NCBI GenBank assembly: GCA_965279115.1
Contig: OZ257137.1
Span: 3,968,001-4,032,000, forward strand
Length of the DNA stretch: 64,000 nucleotides
Direction: 5' to 3'
Origin: JAEUOS01 sp965279115
GTDB lineage: Bacteria; Pseudomonadota; Gammaproteobacteria; Burkholderiales; JAEUOS01
In this document: in pieces, positions 16,507 through 24,916 of the stretch
Numbering within the stretch: the first letter of the stretch is position 1
Layout of the letters: every line of letters begins with the position of its first letter
The notes under the pieces: model-generated
Databases searched by the model: none
What the model saw: only the letters and a program-made list of their open reading frames with translations
What the model was told of the DNA's origin: nothing
Position numbers and translations under genes: made by a program

Positions 16507-17645
16507 GGGGAAGTTCCCAGCAGTTCCCGTACCACCTCGCGCTGTATCTCGCAGGCGCCGAGGAGTTCGGTCTCGTCAATGGTTTCGTTGGCCGCATGGC
16601 CCTGGCGGTCATCACCGGGGCCGAAGATCACGATCTGCGCGCCGCTGTCGGAAAGGAAGCGCGCGTCGCTGGCGCCGACCGGCACGCGGAACTCGGCCGC
16701 ACGGCCGGTGGCCTTCTGCACCGCCGCGGCAAATGCGGCGACCAGCGGCTGGTCCGGCGACATGCGAAAGCCGTTGGTGCCGGTCATGCGCTCAAGCTGC
16801 CACGACCCGACCGGCTCGGCGGAACTGGCCAGCACCTCGCGCATTTCCTCCAGGGCTGCGGTGATGTTCTCGTCGCGCGGCAGGAGGCGCCGGTCCAGCG
16901 TGACCGTGCACGAGGCTGGCACCACGTTGGTGTTGGCCCCGCCGCTGATGGTGCCGATGTTGAGCGTCGACTGGTGTGCGCCGAGGGTGCGGGTGACCAG
17001 GCGCGCGCCCAGCACGCTGCGCAGGTGCGCCAGCAAGCGCGCTATGCGCTCGATGGCGTTGTCCCCGGCGGTGGGGTCGCCGGCATGGGCCGCCCGACCC
17101 TGGGTGGTGAGGCGGGCCCACAATACGCCGCGCTCCTCGACCATCAGCGTGTTTGACGTGGGGGCGGCCATGACCAGCATGTCCGGCTTGAAGAGTCCCG
17201 CTTCGGCGAGGTACTGGGTGCCGTCCGGGCCGAGGCGTTCCTCGTCGCCGGCGAAGGTGAACACCAGCGTGCCGCGCGCCGGGCCGCCGGCTGCGGCGAC
17301 CTGCTGCGCCAGCCACAATTGCGCCGCCGCGCTGCCCTTGCAGTTGACCGCGCCCAGGCCGGCGTAACGTCCGTCACCGCTGGCGCTGAGGGTGAACGGA
17401 TCGGTCTTCCACCCGGCATCCGGCGCCACGGTGTCGATGTGACTGTTGAACGCCAGTACCGGCGCACCGCTGCCCATGCTCGCCACCACGTTGTCCACGC
17501 CGGGGCTGCGCGCATGCACGCCCACGGCATAGCCGGCGTCGCGCAGGGTTTGTGCGATGAAGCCGCACACGGCCGAGGTGTCGCCCGGCGGGGTGATTGA
17601 GGAACGCGCCACCAGCTCGGACAGGAGGCGCGTTACCTCATGCAC
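16503..17645 (-). CDS. M20-family amidohydrolase homologue with altered metal site
   Basis: Homologue of ArgE/DapE/carboxypeptidase G2-type metallohydrolases (380 aa). Retained residues are H69 and D71 in FNSHIDTV, the catalytic-base region E135-E136 in GDEERLG, the lid-domain segment AAHAGDPTAGDNAIERIA and the late ligand H350 in RQGHAANETID. Two metal positions look changed: the bridging Asp expected in the GxGxxDxKG motif is Asn (N101, GLGAVNCKGS), and the acidic ligand of the usual GEPT is Ala (A161, VMAAPTSN). It may use one metal or none, or have a different role. It overlaps the cyclic amidohydrolase upstream by 8 bases and the ring-opening enzyme downstream by 4, so it is a tightly coupled pathway member, perhaps handling the opened ureide. 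Confidence 0.85.
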   Translation of the reverse strand: MHEVTRLLSELVARSSITPPGDTSAVCGFIAQTLRDAGYAVGVHARSPGVDNVVASMGSGAPVLAFNSHIDTVAPDAGWKTDPFTLSASGDGRYAGLGAVNCKGSAAAQLWLAQQVAAAGGPARGTLVFTFAGDEERLGPDGTQYLAEAGLFKPDMLVMAAPTSNTLMVEERGVLWARLTTQGRAAHAGDPTAGDNAIERIARLLAHLRSVLGARLVTRTLGAHQSTLNIGTISGGANTNVVPASCTVTLDRRLLPRDENITAALEEMREVLASSAEPVGSWQLERMTGTNGFRMSPDQPLVAAFAAAVQKATGRAAEFRVPVGASDARFLSDSGAQIVIFGPGDDRQGHAANETIDETELLGACEIQREVVRELLGTSP

Positions 17646-19068
17646 GCGGGCCTCCGGTGGCGACGATGGCGCCCATGGTCTTGTCGATATTGCGTGGTGT
17701 GGGCGCCGGCATGGCCTGCACCGGCTTGACCGAGCGGCCCCAGCCGCGCGTGTCGGCCACCAGTTCGCGGTCGCGCATGACGAAGCGGCCGCGCACCATG
17801 GTATGCACCGGCACGCCCTTGACCGGGCGCGCGTTCCACGGTGTGAGCTTGCTGCGTGAATGCAGTCGCTCGTTTGCGATCACCGCTTCGCGGTTCAGGT
17901 CCACCAGCGCGAAATCCGCATGCGCGCCCGGGGCGATCACGCCCTTGGTGCCGTACAGGCCCCAGGCCTTGGCAGGGTTCACCGCACTCCAGCGCACGTA
18001 GTCGGTGATCGCCGCGCGGCCCTTGTTGATCTCGGTGAGCATCAGGGGCATCTGGGTTTCCACACCGGGAAAGCCGCAGTCGCAGTTCCAGATGCGTTCA
18101 CGGGTCTTTTCATCCGGCGCATGCGGTGCGTGGTCGGTGGCGATCATGTCGAGAACGCCTTCGACCAGCGCGTCCCACAGCGGCTCGTTGTGTCGCGCGT
18201 CGCGGATCGGCGGGTTGACGCGCAGCACCGAGCCCAGGCGTGTCATGTCGCCGGTGTTGAGCAGCAGATATTGCGGACAGGTTTCTGCGGTGACATCGAC
18301 GCCGCGGCGCTTGGCGTCGCGCAGCAGGTAGAGCGAATCGGCGGCGCTGTGGTGCGCGATGTGCAGGCGTGCGCCGGTCCACTCGGCGAAGGCGATGGCG
18401 CGGCCGACGGCTTCGATCTCGCACACTTCAGGACGCGCGGCCAGATGGGCATGGCGGTCGGCCCGGCCGGCGGCTTCCATGCGCGCCTGACGACGCGCCA
18501 TGATGGAGGGATTCTCGGCATGCACGGTGCAGCGCACGCCGCGTCGGGCGAGGATCTCGAAGCCTTCGAGAATCGCGCCGTCGGAGGGGGCCGGAAGGTT
18601 GCCGAAGGTGTTGCCCATGAAGCACTTGAAGCTGGTGACACCGGCATCGATCAGCGCTTCGAGCTGGTCGATGTTGTCTTCGTCGAGCAGGCCGTGGATG
18701 CCGTAGTCCACATGCGAGGTGGACGCGTTCTTCAGTTTCAGTGCCAGCGCCTCGAGCGTGCCGGTGGGCGGGTTGGTGTTGGGCATGTCGAACACCGTGG
18801 TCACGCCGCCGCAGGCCGCCGCCGCCGAACCCGAGCCCCAGTCTTCCTTGTGCGCGTAGCCGGGGTCGCGGAAATGCACGTGGCTGTCGATCGCTCCGGG
18901 CAACACATGCAGGCCGGTGGCATCAAAACGTACCGCGGCCGGCGGCATCGCGTCATCCGCACCAACGGCGACGATGGTTTCGCCACGGATCGCCACCGAG
19001 GCTTCGATCACCGACTGGTCCGAGACCACCTTGCCGCCGTGAATCACCAGATCAACAGGTTTTTGCAT
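17638..19068 (-). CDS. Dihydroorotase/allantoinase-type cyclic amidohydrolase
   Basis: Metal-dependent cyclic amidohydrolase (476 aa) of the dihydroorotase/allantoinase/hydantoinase group, opening a cyclic ureide or imide ring. Metal-site residues: H63 and H65 in DSHVHFRDPG, the carboxylated Lys K148 in TSFKCFMG, H183 in HAENPSI, a His of the IAHHSAADS segment and the Asp of ATDHAPH. The ATG at 19068 has CGGAG 6 bases upstream; the long upstream frame is antisense shadow of the SDR gene. A dinuclear hydrolase in the same operon as the AtzD/barbiturase-family enzyme suggests successive ring or amide cleavages of one compound. Allantoinase-like is my preferred label because of the SFKCFM motif, but the exact substrate is unknown. 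Confidence 0.88.
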   Translation of the reverse strand: MQKPVDLVIHGGKVVSDQSVIEASVAIRGETIVAVGADDAMPPAAVRFDATGLHVLPGAIDSHVHFRDPGYAHKEDWGSGSAAAACGGVTTVFDMPNTNPPTGTLEALALKLKNASTSHVDYGIHGLLDEDNIDQLEALIDAGVTSFKCFMGNTFGNLPAPSDGAILEGFEILARRGVRCTVHAENPSIMARRQARMEAAGRADRHAHLAARPEVCEIEAVGRAIAFAEWTGARLHIAHHSAADSLYLLRDAKRRGVDVTAETCPQYLLLNTGDMTRLGSVLRVNPPIRDARHNEPLWDALVEGVLDMIATDHAPHAPDEKTRERIWNCDCGFPGVETQMPLMLTEINKGRAAITDYVRWSAVNPAKAWGLYGTKGVIAPGAHADFALVDLNREAVIANERLHSRSKLTPWNARPVKGVPVHTMVRGRFVMRDRELVADTRGWGRSVKPVQAMPAPTPRNIDKTMGAIVATGGPRA

Positions 19069-19115
19069 TGCTCGCTCCGTCCCGATTCTTGGTTGTTTGC
19101 TTTTTCGCCTGCCCG

Positions 19116-19907
19116 CTACAGTGCCGCCCAGCCGCCGTCGACCGGCAGGTCTACACCGGTGATCTGGCGCGACACGTCGGAGGCCATGAACAGGCATGCG
19201 TTGGCGACGTCCGAATCGAGCGTGATGCGCTTCAACGCGTAGTCGGACGCATGACGTTCGGCAGCCTCTTCCGGCGTGATCTTGAGACGCGCGGCCATTT
19301 CGGCGCACACCTTGTCGCGAAAGCGCGGGCCATCCACCATGCCGGGCGCGACGCAGTTGACGTTGATGCCATGCGGGCCGGCCTCGAGCGCGAAGCTCTT
19401 GGTGATGCCGCGCAGGCCCCACTTGGAGGCGGAGTAGGCCATGCGCCCGGCGCGCCCGCGCATGCCGAAGGTGCCGCCGACGTTGACGATCTTGCCGCTG
19501 CGCCTGGCGATCATGCCGGGCAGCACCGCGCGCATGGTGTTGAAGCAACCCTTCATGTTGAGCTCGATGATCTGGTCGAACTCCTCGGGCGTGGTTTGCC
19601 AGCCGGTCTTGCCGATCGGGCCGGAGCCGCCGGCCACATTGACCAGCACATCGATGCCTTCGCCCAGAGCCTCGGCTTTTTCCGCGAGGTTTGCGCACGC
19701 CACGGCATTGGTGATGTCGCATTCGACGACGATGGCCTTGGCGCCAAGCTCGCGCACCTGCGCGGCCACCGGTTCGATGGCCGCGATGTCGCGGCCGGCG
19801 AGCGCCAGGCGCGCGCCTTCCTGTGCAAAGGCCAGGCTGATCGCCGCACCCATGCCCTTGGCCGGGCCGGTGATGACGACCACCTTGTTCTTGAGGTGCA
19901 GATCCAT
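19116..19907 (-). CDS. Short-chain dehydrogenase/reductase, catalytic Ser replaced
   Basis: NAD(P)-dependent SDR of 263 aa. The cofactor motif is TGPAKGMG (14-21), followed by NVAG near residue 90 and the YxxxK catalytic pair Y158/K162 (YSASK). The catalytic Ser, normally 13 residues before the Tyr in an N-I-S-S stretch, is Gly here (G145 in NVGGTFG) with Thr146 beside it. C-terminal VAPGMVDGP and DLPVDGGWAAL are standard. Start ATG 19907 lies 10 bp after the receptor gene stop. It would oxidise or reduce a hydroxy/keto group of the compound handled by this operon, unless the Ser change has abolished activity. Family assignment is firm. Confidence 0.88.
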   Translation of the reverse strand: MDLHLKNKVVVITGPAKGMGAAISLAFAQEGARLALAGRDIAAIEPVAAQVRELGAKAIVVECDITNAVACANLAEKAEALGEGIDVLVNVAGGSGPIGKTGWQTTPEEFDQIIELNMKGCFNTMRAVLPGMIARRSGKIVNVGGTFGMRGRAGRMAYSASKWGLRGITKSFALEAGPHGINVNCVAPGMVDGPRFRDKVCAEMAARLKITPEEAAERHASDYALKRITLDSDVANACLFMASDVSRQITGVDLPVDGGWAAL

Positions 19908-19917
19908 GGCGGCCCGC

Positions 19918-20958
19918 CTACTTGCCGGTGACGGTGAGCTTGCTGGGGCGGTCGGCACGCGGCGGCAGGAAGGCGCGCGAGAACACTTCTTCCTTGGTCG
20001 GCTTGCGGGTCAGCCCGTTGGCTTCGACCACCACGTTGATGGAGCGCTCCAGGCGCTCGTCGACCACGTCACCCAGGCCGATCTTGGCCATCTCGGCGCC
20101 GCTCATTTCCTCCTTGATGGTGTAGAGCAGGCGTTCCTTTTCGATGTCGCGCTTGACCAGGGGTTCGCGCTTCAACACCGTATCCATGGCCGCGTCGGGG
20201 TTGGCCAGCGTGTCGCCGATGGCGCGATTGATCGCCTTCAACAATCCGCGCACGGCGTTGGGGTTGTCCCTGGCCAATTGCTTGGAGACGACGATGGCGT
20301 TGCTGTAGAGGTCCAGCCCGTGGTCGGCATAGCTGATGAAGCGCAGGTCCTTCTCCGGGTCGATGCCGATGGCCTTGGCCGAGAACCAGATGGTGTTCAC
20401 AAAGCCGAACACCGCGTCGACCTGGCCCTGGCGCAGCATCTGCTCGCGCAGGTTGGGCGTCATGTTGGTGATGTTGACTTTCGAGGCGTCGATCTTGGCG
20501 GCCTTGGCGAACGCCGGGAAAAGCTTCAACGCGCCGTCGTTGGCGGGCCCGCCGATGGTCTTGCCTTCGAGGTCCTTGGGTGTCTTGATCGGGCTGTCCT
20601 TTTTCACCGCGATGGTGAAGGGCGGCACGTTGTAGATCATGTACACCGCGATGGGCGCTTCGGCGGGTTTCTTGGCCGCGAGGTCGATCAACGCGTTGAT
20701 GTCGCCGAAGCCGACGTTGTAGGCACCGGAGGCCACCTTGATGATCGAGGCCGCCGAGCCTTCGCCCTGGTCGATTTCCACATCCAGGCCCTCGGCCTTG
20801 AAATACCCCTTGTCCTGGGCGATGAAGAACCAGGCCTGCGGGCCCTGGTATTTCCAGTTGAGGATCATTTTCAGCTTGGTCTGGGCGCTGGCGACAGGCG
20901 TGTAAGTGCCCAGGGCCAGGGTGCAGGCGGCGAGTCCGGCGACGATCAGGCGTTTCAT
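19918..20958 (-). CDS. ABC importer receptor, NMT1/SsuA type (copy 1)
   Basis: First gene of the minus-strand operon facing the LysR gene. Periplasmic substrate-binding protein, 346 aa, with a signal peptide (residues 1-25, ending PVASAQ) and a strong ribosome binding site GAAGGAG 5 bases before the ATG at 20958. Family features are KLKMILNWKYQGPQAWFF, AQDKGYFKAEGLDVEIDQGE, GFGDINALIDLA and ISYADHGLDLYSNAIVVS. The same blocks occur in the paralogue at 12743-13774. Being at the head of the operon, it should be the most highly expressed member. The receptors probably bind the cyclic ureide or imide later cleaved by the operon's hydrolases; this is inference from context. Confidence 0.92.
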   Translation of the reverse strand: MKRLIVAGLAACTLALGTYTPVASAQTKLKMILNWKYQGPQAWFFIAQDKGYFKAEGLDVEIDQGEGSAASIIKVASGAYNVGFGDINALIDLAAKKPAEAPIAVYMIYNVPPFTIAVKKDSPIKTPKDLEGKTIGGPANDGALKLFPAFAKAAKIDASKVNITNMTPNLREQMLRQGQVDAVFGFVNTIWFSAKAIGIDPEKDLRFISYADHGLDLYSNAIVVSKQLARDNPNAVRGLLKAINRAIGDTLANPDAAMDTVLKREPLVKRDIEKERLLYTIKEEMSGAEMAKIGLGDVVDERLERSINVVVEANGLTRKPTKEEVFSRAFLPPRADRPSKLTVTGK

Positions 20959-21055
20959 GGCGACTCCTTCTTGAAGGCAACGGTGGTAACGCTGGGGGTG
21001 TCGCATGATGGGTGCCAGAACTGCTGCGGAACCGGTGCTATATTCACCATACCGT

Positions 21056-21096
21056 GTTCGATTTATCGCAACACTCGTTCGATTCGGGAGTCGAAC
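21056..21096. promoter_or_regulatory. Candidate operator of the divergent LysR regulator
   Basis: In the 154-bp gap between the receptor gene (start 20958) and the LysR gene (start 21113), GTTCGATT occurs twice, at 21056-21063 and 21077-21084. The 21-bp offset is two helical turns. The second copy is the left arm of an imperfect palindrome ending TCGAAC at 21096. This looks like the binding region of the adjacent LysR-type protein. Confidence 0.5.
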
Positions 21097-21112
21097 GCAC
21101 CGGAGAATGGGC

Positions 21113-22006
21113 ATGCAACTGCAGTACCTGCGTGTTTTCTCGCACATCGAGGCGGTGGCCCGCGCCGGCTCCATCCGCAAGGCCGCGGAGGCGCTGTTCA
21201 TCACGCCTTCGGCGCTGGACCGGCGTGTGCAGGACCTCGAGGCGGAACTGGATGTGGAGCTTTTCGAGCGCCACGCCCGTGGCGTGCGCCTGACTGCCGC
21301 CGGCGAGGTGTTCCTGCACCATGTTCGTGCGCAACGCGCCGACTTCGAGCGCATCCAGGCGGAGATCCAGAACCTCAAGGGCTTGCGGCGCGGCTCGGTG
21401 ACCGTCGCGGCCAGCCAGGCATTGGCTTATTCAGTGTTGCCGGAACTGATCAATTCGTTTCGCGCCACCAACCCGGGCATCAGTTTCAAGGTGCGCATTT
21501 GCGACCGCCAGGCGGTGGTAGCGGCATTGCGGGCGTTCGAGGCGGACCTGGGCCTGGTGTACAACGTGCAGCCTGCCACTGACGTCACATCCTTGATGCA
21601 GGTGGAGCAGCGCCTGTGCGCGGTGATGGCGGCCAGGCATCCGTTGGCTGAGCAAGCGTCGGTCAAGATGCGCGATTGCCTCAAGTACCCGCTGGCGTTG
21701 CCGGACGCGGGTCTCGGCGGGCGCGCCATTCTCGATGGTTTTTTCGCCCGCAGTTCCCTGCAACCCAACGTCGTGCTGGAGTCCAACTCCTTCGAGATGC
21801 TGCGCAACTATGTGCGCGGCAACGATGCGGTTTCCTTCCAGGTGCAGGTGGGCACGCCGCTTGCGCGTGTGCAGGACGGCGTGACCGCGCGCGCCATTGA
21901 GGAACGTGCCTTCCCGCGCCAGCCGCTGACGGTGGCGCAACTGAAGGGACGGCACCTGCCGCAACCGGCAGTGCGATTCTTAGCCAGCCTGCGGGATGCC
22001 TTGTAA
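21113..22006 (+). CDS. LysR-family transcriptional regulator
   Basis: Likely regulator of the divergent nine-gene operon. An N-terminal winged helix-turn-helix (residues 1-60, with SIRKAAEALFITPSALDRRV and LELFERH-type wing ELDVELFERHARGVRL) is followed by a ligand-sensing domain from about residue 90 (GSVTVAASQALAYSVLPELI). The ATG at 21113 is preferred because GGAG sits 7 bases upstream; the earlier ATG at 21107 is too close to it. 297 aa is normal. It lies 154 bp from the receptor gene, with tandem GTTCGATT repeats between. The inducer would plausibly be the imported compound or a pathway intermediate. Confidence 0.92.
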   Translation: MQLQYLRVFSHIEAVARAGSIRKAAEALFITPSALDRRVQDLEAELDVELFERHARGVRLTAAGEVFLHHVRAQRADFERIQAEIQNLKGLRRGSVTVAASQALAYSVLPELINSFRATNPGISFKVRICDRQAVVAALRAFEADLGLVYNVQPATDVTSLMQVEQRLCAVMAARHPLAEQASVKMRDCLKYPLALPDAGLGGRAILDGFFARSSLQPNVVLESNSFEMLRNYVRGNDAVSFQVQVGTPLARVQDGVTARAIEERAFPRQPLTVAQLKGRHLPQPAVRFLASLRDAL

Positions 22007-22053
22007 CTTTTGCTTGTTAACCTTGCTTGAACCCGTAACCCTGCCGGCAATCC

Positions 22054-22881
22054 ATGCAACTGACCCCGTTTGACCTGCGCCGTGTCGGCGAAATCCTCGC
22101 CGCCGCCGCGCAAAGCGAGATCCTGCCGCTGTTCCGCCGCCTGGAAGCCACCCAGATCCGCCAGAAGACCTCGGCGTTCGATGTGGTGACCCATGCCGAC
22201 GAAGCCGCCGAGGCCTTCATCACCCGCAACCTGTTGTCTTCCTTTCCGGGCGCGGTGGTGGTGGGCGAGGAGGCGGTGCATGGCAACCCCGGGTTGATGG
22301 ATGCCATCGCCACCGCCGAACTGGCTTTCATCGTCGACCCGATCGACGGCACCAAGAATTTTGTCTCCGGCCTGCCCCTGTTCGGCGTGATGGCGGCCGC
22401 CACCTCCCGCGGCCGCGTGATCGCCGGCGCCATCCACGACCCGCTGCGCGGCGATTGCGCCTACGCGCTGGCCGGCGGTGGTGCCTGGCTGGAACATGCC
22501 GATGGGTCACGCATGGACATGCATGTCGCCGCGCCGGTACCGGTGGCGGAGATGGAAGGCATCGTCGGCACCACCTTCCTGCCGGAACCGCTGCGCACGC
22601 AAGTGAACTCGCGCTTGTCGCGCCTTTCCACCACGACGTGGCTGCGCTGCTCCGCGCACGAATACCGCACCATCGCCGCCGGGCATTGCCACATCCTCTT
22701 CTACAATAAGCTCATGCCCTGGGACCATGCGGCCGGCTGGTTGATGCATAAAGAAGCGGGCGGCTACAGCGCGCATTTCGACGGCACGCAATATCTGCCG
22801 ACGCACACCAGCGGCGGGCTGATCTATGCGCCGGACGAGGCCAGTTGGCGGGCGGTCAGGGCGGCGTTGCTGGAGGATTGA
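22054..22881 (+). CDS. Inositol monophosphatase-family phosphatase
   Basis: Magnesium-dependent phosphatase of the IMPase/CysQ/FBPase superfamily, 275 aa, cytosolic. Metal-site motifs are GEEAVHGN (first Glu), IVDPIDGTKNFVSGLP (DPIDGT) and PWDHAAGWLMHKEAGG. The N-terminal helix FDLRRVGEILAAAAQSEILP is typical. It could act on inositol-1-phosphate, a histidinol-phosphate-like or another sugar phosphate; the sequence does not decide. It follows the LysR gene by 47 bp on the same strand without a clear ribosome binding site, so it may be co-transcribed with it or separately expressed. Confidence 0.85.
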   Translation: MQLTPFDLRRVGEILAAAAQSEILPLFRRLEATQIRQKTSAFDVVTHADEAAEAFITRNLLSSFPGAVVVGEEAVHGNPGLMDAIATAELAFIVDPIDGTKNFVSGLPLFGVMAAATSRGRVIAGAIHDPLRGDCAYALAGGGAWLEHADGSRMDMHVAAPVPVAEMEGIVGTTFLPEPLRTQVNSRLSRLSTTTWLRCSAHEYRTIAAGHCHILFYNKLMPWDHAAGWLMHKEAGGYSAHFDGTQYLPTHTSGGLIYAPDEASWRAVRAALLED

Positions 22882-22978
22882 TGCAACTGAAGCGCCGCAT
22901 CGGAGAGTGCCGAGACTGATACCTCGAAGCGGTCGCTTGGCATTCACTATCGGCCACAACCGGCCCGTCGCGGAATTT

Positions 22979-23959
22979 CTATTCGATCACCCGATCCGCC
23001 TGCAGAAGCACGGCCTGCGGGATGGTAATTCCGAGCGCCTTGGTTGTCTTCAGATTAATCACGAACTCGAACTTAATCGGCTGCTCGATCGGCTGTTCGC
23101 CTGGATTTGCCCCTTTGAGAATTTTGTCAACGTAGGTCGCGGCGCGCCGGAAATTATCCGTGAAAGAGGTTCCATACGACATCAATCCGCCGGCTTCAAC
23201 CCATTCGCCAACTGGAAACATGGCCGGGGCCTTGAGATCAATGAAGCGATCAACAATGACTTGGCGCTGGCTGTTTGCGGTGCCGCCTTGAGTCACAATG
23301 TACGCTTGGGCACCGATTGCGATGGCACGCTTGAAAGCTGGCTCGATATCCGCGGGTTGCCTCAGCTCGATCGGGGTGACGCGCATTCCCAGACCCTTCG
23401 CCGCCCCCTCGATTTCCTTTGCTTGTGAAGCGCTGCCCATGGCGGCTGGTTCAAAAAACAGCGCGACGTGCACAATACGAGGAAACGCATTCTTAAGCAG
23501 TTGCAGCCGTTTGGCTGAGAGTTCGGTTGAAAGGCTCGTCAGGCCGGTCACGTTGCCGCCAGGCCGCCGCAGGCTCGCCACGATCCCGTTTCCGACCGGG
23601 TCTTGGGCTATGGTGAAAACAATTGGTATCGTCTTGGTCGCTTGTGCGAGCAGGCGAGCGGTATCGTCCGCAGTCGCCAGCAGCAGATCTGACCGGATTG
23701 ACACCAGCTCAACGGCGAGTTCCGGCAAGGCCTGCGCGACACCATTGGCGTAGCGGGCATCGATGACGTAGTCGCGCCCTTCGACCCAACGCAACTCCAG
23801 CATACCAGCGCGAAACGCGGCGAGCCAACCTGCGTTGACTTTGGCGTTCGCTGTACTCAGGTATCCAATGTGCCGTACTCGACGTTCGGTTTGCGCGAGC
23901 GCCGGCAGCGGCGCCACGCCTGTCGAAATCAATGCAAGAAGGACTTCTCGCCTATTCAT
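22979..23959 (-). CDS. Orphan ABC receptor, TrpX/DUF534-like
   Basis: Periplasmic substrate-binding protein of the TrpX/YtvP (ABC_sub_bind) family, 326 aa. The start is ATG 23959 with AAAGGGGAT upstream; an earlier in-frame Met is disfavoured. An Arg-Arg pair precedes the hydrophobic signal (MNRREVLLALISTGVAP), so export could be by Tat or Sec. Core features: HIGYLSTANAKVNAGWLAAF, IPIVFTIAQDPVGNGIVASL, RPGGNVTGLTSLSTELSAKR and a C-terminal KALGITIPQAVLLQADRVI, all typical. No permease or ATPase gene adjoins it. Codon use looks somewhat less GC-extreme than the neighbours. Such orphan receptors are common in beta- and alphaproteobacteria; ligand unknown. Confidence 0.87.
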   Translation of the reverse strand: MNRREVLLALISTGVAPLPALAQTERRVRHIGYLSTANAKVNAGWLAAFRAGMLELRWVEGRDYVIDARYANGVAQALPELAVELVSIRSDLLLATADDTARLLAQATKTIPIVFTIAQDPVGNGIVASLRRPGGNVTGLTSLSTELSAKRLQLLKNAFPRIVHVALFFEPAAMGSASQAKEIEGAAKGLGMRVTPIELRQPADIEPAFKRAIAIGAQAYIVTQGGTANSQRQVIVDRFIDLKAPAMFPVGEWVEAGGLMSYGTSFTDNFRRAATYVDKILKGANPGEQPIEQPIKFEFVINLKTTKALGITIPQAVLLQADRVIE

Positions 23960-24150
23960 CCGATCCCCTTTCGGTCGCCGTGACAATGCGCAATCACCGG
24001 GCTCAGTTAGCGAAAAATCCGGTCAACCCAAGCCGACAGTTAGTCTAGCGTGAACGGCAGCTTTGGAGGGACGCGGCCGTCCGGACCGGGTCGAAAAGCG
24101 ACATCCACCAACAGCCGCTTTCCACAAATCGAAGCATGCGCCCGAGCAGC

Positions 24151-24906
24151 CTATTTCGCAACGCCACCCTGCATCGCCTGCGGCCTGATCGCCCCGGCCG
24201 ATTGCGCCATCGGATCATGCTTCGCCGCATGTTCAAACCAGTCGCGCGGCCGCATGCGCGCTGATGCCGCCCGCAACGCCGTCTTGATGCGCGGCACGCC
24301 ATTCGGCGGATACGCGGCGATCTGCGTTGCCAGCGCGCAGGCGCGCGCGATCACCTGATCGTCTTCCGCAATCTCGCTGGCGATGCCCTCGCGCAACAGG
24401 CGTTCCGCATCGAGTTTTTCCCCCAGCAGGCAGATGCGTGCCGCGGCCGCTTCGCCGAAGCGCAGCGCCAGCCAGGCGATGTTCTTGGGCGCGGCCATGC
24501 CGATGCGGATTTCGCCTACCTGCACGTAGGCGTTTTTGCCCGCCACCAGCAGGTCGCAGGCAATCGCCAGGGCGGCGCCACCGTTGATGGCGTAGCGCTC
24601 CAAGGCGCCTACGATCACCTTGGGGGATTCGATCAGCAGGCAGTGCACTTCGTCCCAGGTGCTGCGAAAGGTCGCGGCCCAGGCAGGCGGTGGGTCGGTG
24701 TTGAAGGCTTTCACGTCCAACCCCGAACAGAACGCGCCGCCCGCGCCGCGCAGCACGATCACGCGAATGCTTTCGTCGCCGTTGAGTTCAGCCAGCGCGC
24801 TACGAAAGTCTTCGGCTAGCGTGCCTTCGATGGCGTTCTTGCGCTCGGGGCGGTTCAACACCAGTTCGGCCCAGCCGTCGTGGCGTTCGATCAGGATGGC
24901 TTGCAT
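24151..24906 (-). CDS. Enoyl-CoA hydratase/isomerase-family protein
   Basis: Crotonase-fold protein (251 aa) that would act on an acyl-CoA thioester, by hydration, isomerisation or hydrolysis. It has NRPERKNAIEGTL near residue 18, the first oxyanion segment (GAFCSGLDVKAFN) and the second (YAINGGAALAIACDLLVAG), followed by VQVGEIRIGMAAPKN. The ATG at 24906 has AGGA 8 bases upstream. It follows the Bug receptor gene by 10 bp and precedes an open 191-bp gap to the orphan receptor gene. Position in a run with a Bug receptor and an alpha/beta hydrolase suggests a small catabolic operon (26645 to 24151). Exact substrate not determined. Confidence 0.87.
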   Translation of the reverse strand: MQAILIERHDGWAELVLNRPERKNAIEGTLAEDFRSALAELNGDESIRVIVLRGAGGAFCSGLDVKAFNTDPPPAWAATFRSTWDEVHCLLIESPKVIVGALERYAINGGAALAIACDLLVAGKNAYVQVGEIRIGMAAPKNIAWLALRFGEAAAARICLLGEKLDAERLLREGIASEIAEDDQVIARACALATQIAAYPPNGVPRIKTALRAASARMRPRDWFEHAAKHDPMAQSAGAIRPQAMQGGVAK

Positions 24907-24916
24907 TTGCGTGGTC

